A DNA stretch of 64,000 nucleotides from Gordionus sp. m RMFG-2023 (GCF_954871325.1 NC_088777.1:49887366-49951365); one strand, 5' to 3'. Positions 34,242 through 45,269 are shown, counted from the first letter of the stretch. Program-made: numbers and translations. Notes: a model not told the origin generated them from the sequence alone.

Positions 34242-34499
34242 TGTTAATAGTGTTATTTATTCAAATTTGTAAAATAATTAATTGAGTATTAATTTAAATG
34301 TTTTGTTACATATTGTGTTGTTTATTCAAATTTGTAAAATAATTTATTGAGTATTAATTTAAATGTTTTGTTACACATACCAGTATATATACCAGTCGAT
34401 GATATACATATTATAATTATTATTATTTTATTTTTTAAAGTAGAAATAAAATTTAATCTAAAACACAAAATATAACTTGTTATACTCTTGTTTCTTTCA
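34242..34499 (+). repeat. 3' LTR of the TRIM (258 bp)
   Basis: Same ends and sequence as the 5' LTR with two instead of three 65-bp units. Followed directly by the CAAAG target duplication. Confidence 0.93.
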
Positions 34500-34504
34500 C
34501 AAAG

Positions 34505-34640
34505 ATATCAGACCAATACCCATTGGTTCATATTTAGGCCATCTTGTCACTAAAATAATTACATCCAATAAGGCCTTTCACTCCATTTTAATTAGGGGTT
34601 GGAATCATTGGCGGATATGTGGCCTATACATCTTACTCGT
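34505..34640 (+). pseudogene. LINE reverse-transcriptase fragment, right half
   Basis: Continues the frame broken at 32485: DIRPIPIGSYLGHLVTKII matches the RPI..G..L..L..K block of non-LTR reverse transcriptases. Similarity fades after about 34600. The insertion explains why neither half is obvious alone. Confidence 0.7.
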
Positions 34641-34829
34641 CTTCATTTGGAGAACAATCCCACAAATGAAGCACTTATCAAAATTAGAATTTGTTTTTTT
34701 CTCCTTATATAAATTTTATGTTTGACTTTATGATTTTTAATAATATATTCTATGTATAAAGAAAAATAAATAAATAAAGGAATATTTCGCACATTTAATA
34801 ATTTAATTATCTGTGATTGACTTCTATAG

Positions 34830-35044
34830 CACGAATTTTAAAATTAGCTAAATATTATCGCATCGCTTTATACCATCATAGCGCAACTACGAAAAAGACT
34901 AATACATACTTAAAAAAACGGAATAAAAGAGAAATTTTTAAGCATGCCTTTTTTCCCATCAACTTTCGGGAAAAACACTTAACCCCGAAAGACATTTTGA
35001 CTTTTGTTGACAGTTGGGAACAAAATTCTTCTCAGAGTTCATGA
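34830..35044 (+). CDS. Candidate terminal exon, unrecognised
   Basis: Possible acceptor CTATAG at 34824-34829 followed by an open frame reading ARILKLAKYYRIALYHH and ending FVDSWEQNSSQSS with a TGA. Composition is amino-acid-like (balanced, K/R-rich, no low complexity). No upstream exon was identified; the region before it is LINE and TRIM sequence. I do not recognise the family. It could be a chance frame or the tail of an interrupted gene. Confidence 0.3.
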
Positions 35045-35154
35045 TATTGATAGACAGAATTATTATTATCATATGTTTCAATAGATTAAATTACATTGGT
35101 TTTCTATATTTATTTATTCATATATTAAATAACTTCATAAATTTGACACACAAA

Positions 35155-35325
35155 AAAAAATTATTGTGTTAGAATCGTGAGATGGCTCACACGCTATAGA
35201 CTTTGATTGTAAAAGCCTAGCAAATTAATGTCCTGGTTTCGATTATAGTTGGGGCCTATTTTATATAAACTGATTGACATGTGCAGCAAAACCTCAGGGT
35301 TAGAAATATTGGAGGGAAGGTTGTA
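35155..35325 (+). mobile_element. Possible tRNA-derived SINE fragment
   Basis: GAGATGGCTCACACG resembles a pol III A box and GGTTTCGATTATAG about 50 bases on resembles a B box (GGTTCGANNCC) with one inserted T. No complete tRNA fold is obvious. Weak evidence from motif spacing only. Confidence 0.3.
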
Positions 35326-35333
35326 AAGATTAG

Positions 35334-35545
35334 TAGTGTTGTTAAAAGGCTCGTTTTGAGCCTTTTTTTAATAACGGCTAATTAGATATTTTAGCCAGAA
35401 AAATATGCCTAAGCCTTAAGATTTTGTTAATTGATGTCTAGACCTTTGTGACACCTATGAGCAAAATCATTAGGCTTGCGTAGTATTATTCTAGATATAT
35501 TGAGTTAGCCGTTTTTAAAAATAGGATAAAATCGAGCAGCTTAAA
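35334..35545. mobile_element. Degenerate hAT-type hairpin MITE
   Basis: Starts TAGTGTTGTTAAAAGGCTCG with TTTTGAGCC, and its right arm TTGAGTTAGCCGTTTTTAAA is clear, but the right terminus is eroded. No target duplication is visible. Confidence 0.6.
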
Positions 35546-35594
35546 ATCAGGGCAATTAAGGTATATATTTAAAAAAAAAAACCAGTGTTAATAC

Positions 35595-35799
35595 ATTAGA
35601 ATTTGGGCGATAAGATTGACCGACCTCCTAAATCATTATCCATATATTTTATATAAATTAAAATTACCTTTTTATTCATAAAAATATTATCATAATCAGT
35701 ATTTAGAAGATCTTCATCGAAAAAAGTAGAATAGTCGTAATCTTCCTCGTATTCACTTTCTTTGCCAGTGCTAGATGTGTATATGTCTGAATCTCCCAT
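35595..35799 (-). CDS. Acidic N-terminal exons of an unidentified or disrupted gene
   Basis: Exon 35799-35668 starts with ATG (MGDSDIYTSST) and encodes 44 strongly acidic residues (EYEEDYDYSTFFDED). It ends at a good AAG|GTAATT donor in phase 0. A 40-bp intron leads to acceptor TTTAG and an 11-codon exon 35627-35595 (EVGQSYRPNSN) ending at GTATTA. No continuation was found; a MITE and a possible SINE follow directly. Family not recognised. It may be the start of a longer gene with distant exons or a broken copy. Confidence 0.4.
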
Positions 35800-36897
35800 T
35801 ATTCTTACTATTTTTAAAAATTCTCTCTATATTTTTTTTTAAAAAATGCTGCTATTTAAACATTATTATTTTTTAATTTTATAAATATTTTTAAACGTGT
35901 TCTAAAATATAAAAAATATATTACAAATCGTATTCTAATGATTCTAATAAGGGAATGTGATATTAAGCGCTGAAAATTAACCTTAATTAAATTCGTTAGT
36001 TGTTTTTATTTGAGATGGTATAAAAGTTAAAATTTTGCAATTTATATATTATAGAGCATTTGTCAGAGAAGAGGGAAACATATGTAGATACCAATACAGA
36101 TATCAAAACCGATACAAATATTATTATTTTTTGTATCGGCCAATGGTAAAGTTTTTTTTTATAATCTTATGAGTGTGTCTCATCATAAAATTCTTTCAAA
36201 AAAAAAGTATTTTATTAAGATATATTTACATTTTTGGAGAGGGTCCCATCTACCCCAATGTGATAAAAATCATAAAATTTTTTAAAAAATGTTATTTAAT
36301 TATTTTACCTATAAAAATATCGTTTCAAACCTGCAGGGCCAAAGTATCATTTTTTTTCAAAAAAATAACAATTATTATTTTTTGTTCGTAAAATACTAAG
36401 TGTCCCGAACGGTGAAGGAAGAATCAAAGACTCATTGTAATATTGAAATATTAAATGAAAGATATATGCATCATATATAATAAGAAAATCCTTATTATAT
36501 ATTTTTTAACAAACTAAGGCTATGTTCTGGTTCGACATAACGATTATATTTACTTCCTGTTTAGCCCGAGAAACAACTTTTAAACTGGGACACCCTATAT
36601 GGGGTTGTTTTAGATGTTCGGTGGCAATTTTTCATTTTTCGTATTAGTCCGCTAAAATGTCGGCTGATTAGTTAATAAGTCGAATTTAGGACACACCCTA
36701 AGCGATTTTTATTTTTATGAAACATAAAAAATGGGACACAATTTAAATTTCTAAATCATTCTCAGGTTTATTTCAAAGAATCATCATTTTATCGTTAAAA
36801 TAAAGATTTATACAAAAAAAACTGGTTAATTATGGAAAAAACAGTCGTTATAGGAAAAATGATTACCCCCCAAAAAGAATGCTTATTCTCAATGTAT
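35800..36897. other. Intergenic, no gene seen
   Basis: AT-rich sequence with a patch of mixed composition at about 36380-36700. A TTTATT at about 36710 reads AATAAA on the minus strand and may be the polyadenylation signal of the adjacent thyroglobulin-domain gene. Confidence 0.45.
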
Positions 36898-39713
36898 CTA
36901 TTCTATTTCCATCTGTTTACAATGCAGCATGAGTGCGGCCAGCTTAGCTCTAAAACGGATATTTATGTCTGTTTCGAACGGGGATCCATCTTGATTTACG
37001 CACCAACATCTTTTTTTATATAAAGTTGTTTTACATGATTCAGTTCGTAATTGTATTTATATCTTAAAAGGGAAATAAAATTTTCGTTACCTTTACAAGG
37101 AAATATGCTAATTTCTTTAAGTCAATAAACCAAAATCATATAATTGTAAATTATTTCAAGCTAAATAAGGGTTAAAAAAAGAAATTAAAAGATGTTATTG
37201 TTAATGTATTATTTGTTTTTTTTTACATAAGAAATATCAGCTTAACTTCATATGATAGACTTTACGAACATACTTTTAAGATAATTAAATTTTAAACCAA
37301 GAAAAATAAATATTCTTTACTTATGTCTGTGGCATTGTTTTCCCGAATATGTCCCATCTGGGTTACAATTTGGGACAAAACTGAATGGTTCTGTTTTAAG
37401 TCTTTCAGCCCAGCAGTTCTCTGCCAGCTTGGGCGCTTCAAAGAGGCCATCTTCAACCCTATCCGTGACAGATAGGATACTACCATATTTCTTCAACAAC
37501 AATTCCTCCTTTGCTATATGGCCGCTTGGCTTTTTATAATCCTCGTACTTTTCAGTTTCAACCTTATAAAATTTTGCAGTGATAGAATAATCATTAACGG
37601 TATTATTAGAAGAGTTACGCCACATATAGGTAGTATCGCCTGTATCATTATTACCCGATGGGTTATCGTACTCTTTTGGCGAAAGCGTTTCTTCATTATT
37701 CATTTCGGTTTTACCCCATTTCCTGGAATCTTCCCCTAATTTAACATCTCTAGCCGTCGTAGGTATCAACGAAACATTAGTTTGATAAAGGTTTAATATA
37801 CGATTATCCATTTCGTGGGGAGTAGATTTTCGGTTTTCACTTCTTCCTCGCATCTCCCCCTCATTCAGCTGACCGCTAACTGTCGTGAGGCCTTTCCTAT
37901 AATCCCTGAATTTATCATCATAGAGTAAAGGATCTTTGAATTCGTTATCTTCAGTAGTTGAATGCTCGTGAGGAGCATTTTTATATTGATCTATTGCGCG
38001 TGGTGTAGCATTATTGGCCGCCATTTTATAATGATCACCAGGTTTATCTAACCAACTCTTGATTGAATGACGATACATTTTTGTGGAAGCATCTAGGAAT
38101 GACAATTGTTTATGGGAATCTCCAGTTGTCAATAAGCTTCCATCATTTTGCCTTATTATATTAGAACTAATTTTTTTTATTTGATCATCAGAACTATTAA
38201 TCCTAAACTTGCGATGGATCGAATGTTTGAAATCTTTTTCCAACGAATAATACAAAGGGCTAGTGGCGAACGAGTTTATTAATGCGCGATTTTCTAATGT
38301 GACTGAAAGCGAATTTCGATGATGGGTTGTTAAATTATACCATAAAGTCGAATAATGGTGGTCTTCGGCAAATCTAAGAGTTATGGACTCGACTATATTT
38401 TTCTCAAAATTAAGGGGAGTGTATGTTTCCGCTGTTAAATTTGACGAGTACACATAGTCATCAAGTAATTTATGAATCTTTTTTTGCTTCTTAGCTATGT
38501 TGAGCAAGTTTACAGGCCCAATAGTAGGTTTGTTAACTCCGACCGTCCTGGGAAATGAATCGGCTAAATTTGTTTCAAATTCGTAAGGACGATACTTTCG
38601 AGAAGTTAGGTGGTCTAATTTAAGCTTATCTAATGTGGTTGGTAACAGATTTTCGTAATGATAATGTTTCAATATCTTATTATTCTCTCCTATTTCGTTC
38701 CCATCTTTAACTTTGGCATAGTCTTCAAGCTCAATACTTGTGATCATTGGCCGATGAGTTTTAACATTAGGAAGTTCCATAGAATAACTATTTATATTTT
38801 TAGAGGTAAACAGGTTTCTTTCTTTCCAAATATTATTCAATGATGTAGTATTTTGCAAAATAGATTGATCATAAATTTTATCGTATTTGTAAGAGTTAAA
38901 CACTTTGGTGGTGGAAGAGTTAACTATAGCATTACCATTATCATCACGAATTAAGGTACCCTTAGCAAAAGTATCCATCTCTTCTTCGGCGTCATACTTT
39001 TTATTGGGAATTAGAATATCTTGATCAGGCTGGTAAAGACTTATAACCCTCAATTTGTCATTCATATAGTTTGACATCGAAAGCGGTAGATTAATATTTT
39101 TATCGCGTAAAAGATTGGAATCGCTTAATCTATCCTTATCTAACATCGTTTGAGTATAATACATGAGATTGTTTAACGTTATGGGGGTCACTAATTGGAG
39201 GTCCAGGTTTGAAAATGGAGAAGTTATGGAATAATTACGCGGTTTGGGTCGTTCTATTAAGGAGGGCATCTTATTCTGACCGTAATACGTTTCCAAGCTT
39301 TCCAACAAGTTTTTCATCAATTTTCCAGACGTAGCAGTTATATCCTCTAGCGAAGGGTTAATAGTTTGGAAATAGTTAATTGCTTCGGTAAAGCCTTTCT
39401 CGCTGTTAGCATTGGTCAATAATTTATCGTACGCTGAGGAATACCACGACGGGGTGTATTTGGAGAACAATGATTGAGTATGATTGAAATCGATACTCTC
39501 CAAGAATTGTCTCGCCTTGAGAAACATTTCCGTATGATCGCTTCCGTTGTAACTTAATTTGGGTCTCCCCGCCAATTCGTGATTTAAAATATTGCCTTTT
39601 CGGTGATAATCCACGTGATCCAAGGAGGATTTCCTGGAATACGAATGCGGGTGAAATCTTTCACCCGGATCGCAAGAATATTCAGCTATCAAGACGAAGA
39701 GATAAACAAGCAT
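36898..39713 (-). CDS. Secreted protein with C-terminal thyroglobulin type-1 domain, two exons
   Basis: Large predicted secreted protein of 834 residues. Exon 1 is 39713-37321; exon 2 is 37009-36898, across a 311-bp GT-AG intron whose phase (two bases plus one) restores a lysine codon. The start ATG is preceded two codons upstream by an in-frame stop. A short hydrophobic signal peptide (MLVYLFVLIAEYSC) leads a roughly 750-residue region rich in Asn/Ser/Thr/Tyr/Lys with many N-glycosylation sequons and no recognised domain. The terminal thyroglobulin type-1 domain has its six cysteines at 767, 783, 794, 799, 801 and 828, with FVPNCNPDGTYSGKQC and CWCVNQDG. The usual GT after CWCV is altered. 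Such domains often inhibit or bind proteases; this function is inferred, not shown. Without exon 2 the CWCV motif would be missed. Confidence 0.9.
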
Positions 39714-39914
39714 TTGCGTTTAATATAAATATTTATGCCAAAATTTAATAATCGACGATTTTTTATTTTTTTTGCAATTTAAAAAGGAAAAAATAATTTA
39801 AAAAATAAAATTATTATTTTAATTAATAAAATAAAAATCGAAATTTTATTCGTTTTTGACATCAACAATCAATTTGTTATAAAAAAACAAAATGGAGTCT
39901 TATTTAGCTGATCC

Positions 39915-40240
39915 CAATGACATATATAATACCTAGACTGACGATGCATTCATTAAAAAGTGTACATCGAGTGAAAAACAGCTGGGGACGCTATCTTGGT
40001 TACTGTAATTATTATTAAAATTTTAAACGAGAGCCTAATTTATTCCTGATGCAAACTTTATTAAAGAATTAACGGATCATCGAGGTAATAAGGAAGCAAG
40101 TTATCAATTTAATAGTAGTTTTTAACATGAGAATAATTATCATATGAGTTACCAAAATGGCGGATCCAGCTGATTTGAAAACGACTCTTAAAAATGCATT
40201 TTAATTAATGAATCGTCAGTCTAGGTATTATATATGTCAT
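39915..40240. mobile_element. Palindromic MITE, CTAGACTGACGATGC family, copy 3
   Basis: Left end CAATGACATATATAATACC then CTAGACTGACGATGCATTC; right end GAATCGTCAGTCTAGG then TATTATATATGTCAT. This is the best preserved copy, opposite in orientation to copies 1 and 2. Confidence 0.85.
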
Positions 40241-40339
40241 AGTCTGATCCTCTTTGATCAGTATTTTATATCAAGTTTTATAAAATATTATACATTTTTC
40301 TAATTTATTTTAATTTTCAAACTAAAAAATTTAAGTAAT

Positions 40340-40516
40340 TAGTGTTGTTAAAAAGCTCGATTTGAGTATATTTTTTAAAACGGCCAGATTAAGATTTTAG
40401 CTTGGCATATAGATGTCCAAGCATTTATGGCAGTTATGAGCAGAATCTTTAGGCTTACATAATGTTATTTTGGTTATAATCTTAATTAGGGCCGTATGGG
40501 CTTTTTAGCAACACTA
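40340..40516. mobile_element. Degenerate hAT-type hairpin MITE
   Basis: Starts TAGTGTTGTTAAAAAGC and ends TTTAGCAACACTA; the arms carry CGGCCAGATTAAGATTTTAG and ATAATCTTAATTAGGGCCG. No matching flanking octamers. Confidence 0.6.
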
Positions 40517-40694
40517 CATTATAATATTTTTAATATTATAAATGCTAAAAAAAATAAATATTATGAAATCATTATGCTCAAAAATTTTGTTTAGTCACAT
40601 ACATTGTTAACATATATGGAGATTAATATATATTTTTTTTTGTTATAAATAATTTTATTTTTAAAAAAAGAAAATTAATCACAAAACAAATCAA

Positions 40695-41031
40695 CAATGA
40701 AAATTAATATCTAGGCTGGCGCTGCATTCATTAAAAGCGTACATCAAATGAAAATAGCTGGGGACGCCATTTTGATTACCCATGTCATTATTAAAAATTT
40801 TAAACGAGAGGCCAATTTGTTCCTATGTCTGACGCAAACTTTAATTAAAGAATTGCCTGATCATCGAGATAATAAGGAAGCAAGTTATCAATTTAATGGT
40901 AGTTTTTAACATGAGAATAATTACTATATGGGTTACCAAAATGGCGGGTCCGTCTGATTTAAATTCAACTACTCTTTCAAATGCATTATTATGAATGCAT
41001 CTTCAGTCTAGGTATCATTATATGTCATTGG
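40695..41031. mobile_element. Palindromic MITE, CTAGACTGACGATGC family, copy 4
   Basis: Contains CTAGGCTGGCGCTGCATTC at the left, GGGGACGCCATTTTGATTACC and TACCAAAATGGCGGGTCC inside, and GCATCTTCAGTCTAGG at the right. Same orientation as copy 3, about 450 bp away. Confidence 0.8.
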
Positions 41032-42024
41032 TCGGGCTACGACCTTAAAAAAAATTTAGGATCGGGAAGAGTTGGAGACAAAATAAAAAAATAGAATTTG
41101 CAAGGCTCTAGTATAGAATATATTTTTTTTATTATAAACTTATAAAAAAACGGGGAGTAAAAGAGACTAAGGCCCTTCAATAGCATTTCTGGAAGAAGCA
41201 TTGCATCCAATACAGACCCCCCCCCCCACACAATTCTAAAATATATGTAAAACGAAATTTTAATTTTAAAATTATCATGCACAAATATATATATTTTTCT
41301 GTCAATAACTGATTTTTATGATTTGTGATAATGACTTCTTTTTTTAAGAATGAATGGTAAAATAATGCTATAAGGAGAGGAAAATACATTGAATTCTTCT
41401 ACATTTCGTGAGTGTCTATCTAAGAGATCTGAGCAGCTCAAGCAAATTTCACGGCGGACAACTTGTGGAAAATATTTTTAGGAGTCAGACTCAGGCCTGT
41501 GGAGTTCATAAAAAAAAAATTTATGATTAGAATTAATAAAACATATCTTTTTTTTTCTTCATAAAAAAAATTATTACGCTCTGTAGAGAACTCGTGCAAA
41601 ATTAATCTAAACGCTCCAGGCAAAAATATACGGGCCCTGGTTTGTAAAACATTTTAAAGATATTCAGCAAGCAAAGCCTGCCTTCTTCCGGTGGAATGGC
41701 TTATTTCATTCATTTATTTTTCTCCTTTCCTGCCATTCAACCTTTAAGAACTCACGTAAGTTATGATAGACTCTCGGTATTTTATTTTTGGTAAGAATAT
41801 CTGAAATAAAAATAAGCGATCCTGTTCAATTTTTTTTAAAAAAATATTAAAATCGATTTATTAAATAGCATATATATAAATATGAACAAATATACAATAT
41901 AGATAAAAAAAAGGAAGTTGATAACAATCGTCAGTTGCGTTTAGAAGATATGTGTTTGTTTTAAGTCGATATAGTACTGGTCGTCTCAGTTCTGTAGTTA
42001 CTGGCACAATCGTCATTTTGGTTT
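41032..42024. other. Intergenic, no gene seen
   Basis: AT-rich with a 12-base C run at about 41219. Minus-strand open frames near 41037-41623 are low complexity and unsupported. Confidence 0.5.
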
Positions 42025-42375
42025 TGGCTTGGGCGTAGTTTGTGTAGTTCCAATGGTACTGTGAATTGGTGAACTTCAATTTGTCACTGTTCTATAGTAA
42101 GTTTTAAAATTGTCCTTGTCAGTTGTGATTAGATTTGTTTTCGCGGTTCTGATGTAGTTCTAGTCGTCTCAGTTCTATTGTAATTTGTATAATCGTCATT
42201 CTCAGTTGTGGTTTGGCTGGAGCAGTTTGTGTAGTTCTAATGGTACTGTGAGTTGGTGAACTTCTAATTATATCGGTTCTGTAGTAAGCTACAAAATTGT
42301 CATTGTTAGTAGTAGTTAAACGATAAGTGGTTGGAGTAGTTCGCGTAATTCTACTTATCCTGTAAGTTGAAACAG
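42025..42375. repeat. Degenerate tandem repeats, unit about 110-120 bp
   Basis: Recurring blocks GTGTAGTTCCAATGGTACTGTGA / GTGTAGTTCTAATGGTACTGTGA, CTCAGTTCTGTAGTTACT / CTCAGTTCTATTGTAATT and AATCGTCATT appear in the same order several times with about 15-25 percent divergence by eye. On the minus strand parts remain open and Thr-rich, so a decayed coding repeat is possible. Confidence 0.6.
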
Positions 42376-42799
42376 TTTAATATATAACTAATATGTATAA
42401 AGTATTTCATAAAAATGAATATTTAGAAATGAGATAAGGTACGTTTCATTTGCTTGCAATAATTATTTTCCCACATTAATTCTTTAATTGACCTAAAGCT
42501 AAAAAAAAACATGTTCTAAAATAAATTATTCCTGTTTTCTTCCATTTTCAAAGGAAGATGATTTGTCCAATAAGCATCGACCTTTTTTTTTATTTTTTTT
42601 AAAGGAATCCATTAAGATAATGAAATTAATGATTACATAAATATATTTTTAAAATGGCGAATAGTTAAAACCCCTATCCAGTAAAATATTTTCTACTATA
42701 TTCTCTACCTTTCTTAGTGAATCATGGTCCCTTAGATAATCATAGCATATTCAAGAAAAGTATAATAACCATTATGAGCCTTATTTTTTGTAATTAAAT

Positions 42800-44070
42800 G
42801 ATTAGATATTTCTAGGTTCCCTTTGTCATTCTCATAGCTTTCATATTAAAATTTCTGAAGTAATTTAAATCTTCCAATTCTAATCTTATTTGAATATAAA
42901 TGTCCTGATTATCCAATATTCCCTGATCGTTTAACGCATATTCTACAAATGTGGGATCAAATTCATCTTCTTCCTTGTCAGTTAGTGCTACATGATCTTC
43001 CGATTCCCAATCATCAAATGCCATAGACTTATAAAAGAAATTAGCTATAATAAAGCATTTTATGATTGTGGTACTTGTCGCCTCACCCCATGCAAATTTT
43101 ATTAGACAGAGGCTATCGTAATATGTAAATCTTGTATAAAAAGAGGTTGTGTCATTTCCTTCCATAAATGTTATCATCTTTTTATACCCTTTCTATAATG
43201 ACATTTAAAGGATCCAAAGGTTGAAATAGGGATGTTGTATTTGCTGGTAAAAAATTATTATCAATAAAATTTTCTTCTATTGAGAACTCCCATTCTCTTA
43301 AGATATCTTCAAAATTTGAGATTGTAATCCAGTTGCTTTTATTGGAGTAGTATTTCACTAGTAAATTTTTATTTTAAAAGCACCTATGGTTTTTAAATTT
43401 CCTTACAACATATAACTTTTTATCAGATCCATCCCCATATATGATATATAGAACTGAGATCTTTTCCTTGTCTGTTTTAAAGCCAGTGGTTGAGTTCCTC
43501 TAAATTCCACTGTGCCCCTTGATAATGCTCAGTGGTATAGTCCTGTCTCATCACAATTGTAATTATTACTTCTTTGATAATCTTTAATCAGAGATGGGAG
43601 TGTATTTCTGCTCCATTCATTTGCATTAATAATATCTGCACTACCTTTTCATTGAAAACATTATGAAAATTTATATTCTGTCTTTTCTTAAATCTCTGCA
43701 ACCAGCTGCTATTAGTAATGCCTCTAATTTATAATTATATATATTATAAAAATTTATAATTATCTTCATTGAATGTTTGACTAAAAAGCATAACTTTTTC
43801 TAACATCACTGGCCCATTTAGACTGCAATTTTTACTTCGCAGTTGGGCAAACCAATAAAGCTGTTTCTGTCTTTGGGTAACAACTCATTCTAACTCTTTT
43901 ATTTGCAAGAGGTTTATTCCTTAGAAATCGTGAGCGTATACTTGCTTTATAAGATTCCAATCTGATAATTGTCGATACATGACATTCATAATTTAACGCT
44001 AATTGTGTTTTTGAAGTAGTGCTTAATTTTTCAATGATTTTCCCTTTTGCTTGAAGGTTAATGTTTGAAA
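42800..44070 (-). pseudogene. Decayed Tigger/pogo-type DDE transposase
   Basis: Minus-strand fragments in collinear order match a pogo/Tigger transposase. A CENP-B-like helix-turn-helix (QAKGKIIEKLSTTSKTQLAL) lies at about 44040-43970 and the second DNA-binding part with WLQRFKKRQNI at about 43700. The first catalytic aspartate motif YNCDETGLYH is at about 43560, LPANTTSLFQPLD at about 43240, and a C-terminal AWGEATSTTIIKCF block lies inside the open frame 43177-42812. Stops and frameshifts separate the pieces, so it is dead. A likely right terminal repeat reading ACAATGAAAACCATTAAATCGC on the minus strand lies at about 44400-44425. The other end was not found. Confidence 0.85.
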
Positions 44071-44425
44071 TGATGTTTTATTCTAAAAATAATTTTAACA
44101 TGATTATATATATATATTAAATTACCATTTTTGAATTAAAACAAGTTAAAGGTGTAGTTCATGTAAAAAAAGTCACTAATAATTTTTTTCGATAAAATCT
44201 TTTTATTTTTCACTTATCCGATTAAATTAACGTTATTGTCATATAAATGGGACCTGAAAAATTTCGTAAATATCCGATATTTAGCAATTAACCGATTCGC
44301 AATTATAAATGTAATTTAACATTATGCCTTGGTAATTTTTATCAAAATCGCGGGTATTTTTTTGCATTCAAAATTGTTTGCACTTAAGCGATATGCGATT
44401 TAATGGTTTTCATTGTACTATAATA

Positions 44426-45077
44426 TATAAAAAACAAATTAAATTATAGCATGATGAAAAGAAAGATAAGAAAAGAACATTTGTAATTTCGAATGTATAA
44501 TATTTACCTTAATTTTCTTTATGGTAATATTTTGAAGATAAATTTAAGAAACTTATTAGATTAAAAAATTAACTTAATGTACTATAATTTATGGAAAACA
44601 AGTTAAATTATAGCATGTCTTTTTTTAAAGATTTTAAAGATATTCAAGAAAGCTTCATATGATAACCCACGTTTATAAATGTGAAACACTTCTAAAAGCA
44701 ATTCAAATTCACAAAAAAATTGTTCATTTAAAAGATAACAAATATAAATGCTATTTGATTTCATACATACTAAAATAATATATATGTCGTATGGGGATTC
44801 GGAATCTCTCTCAATTTTAAATCATTTACTGATGGCGATTTTAAAAATATTTATCCACAAGATGGCGTTTATTATTATTTTATCTAATAATACAAAATAA
44901 TATTACGAGCTATTAAATTTTGGCTCAATCTGAGAAAATTAGACATTTCGTAGTAATTATAAATATTTTCATATTAAAAAAAAGCATGGTTCCTTATCGG
45001 TAAATTATTTTAAAGAATATATTTATTTTTACTGGTAAAAATGGATGTGATCAAATTTTTCCTTTACTTATCTAAAG
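44426..45077. other. AT-rich stretch without recognisable features
   Basis: No gene, tRNA or clear repeat boundary is visible. It contains repeated short motifs (TTAAATTATAGCATG at about 44443 and 44605), suggesting a small local duplication. Confidence 0.4.
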
Positions 45078-45269
45078 TAGTGTTGTTAAACGGCTCGTTT
45101 TGAGCCGATTTTTAAAAACGGCTAACTCAATATTTATTCCAGAAAAATATTAGGCAAGCCTGAAGATTTTGCTCATAATTGAAATCTCCAGGATTAGTCA
45201 ATATTTGGCTAAAATATTGAGTTAGCCGTTTTTAAAAATCGGCACAAAACGAGCCGTTTAACAACACTA
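45078..45269. mobile_element. Well-preserved hAT-type hairpin MITE
   Basis: Starts TAGTGTTGTTAAACGGCTCG and ends CGAGCCGTTTAACAACACTA, exact inverted complements over 20 bases. The flanking octamers ATCTAAAG (45070-45077) and ATCTAAAT (45270-45277) match at seven of eight positions. This copy best defines the family consensus. Confidence 0.92.

Larger units (their letters stand above)
32486..34499 (+). mobile_element. Non-autonomous LTR retrotransposon (TRIM), 2,014 bp
   Basis: Two direct LTRs beginning TGTTAATAG and ending TTTCTTTCA flank a 1,433-bp interior with no gag or pol coding region. The pentamer CAAAG lies immediately outside both ends (32481-32485 and 34500-34504), a perfect 5-bp target duplication. 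A primer-binding-like TGGCGCCCCGTTACG abuts the 5' LTR and a purine tract GAGGAGGGGA abuts the 3' LTR, fixing plus-strand orientation. Outside a repeat-number difference the LTRs differ at about five positions by eye, so insertion was fairly recent. Mobilisation would need proteins from another element. Confidence 0.93.

Noticed and set aside
34477-34725. An 82-codon plus-strand gene starting in the 3' LTR
   Set aside because: Its core is a LINE reverse-transcriptase fragment whose frame continues from before the TRIM insertion.
36832-37023. Plus-strand 63-codon ATG frame
   Set aside because: The complementary strand of this interval is exon 2 of the thyroglobulin-domain gene, with the CWCV motif and matching splice phase.
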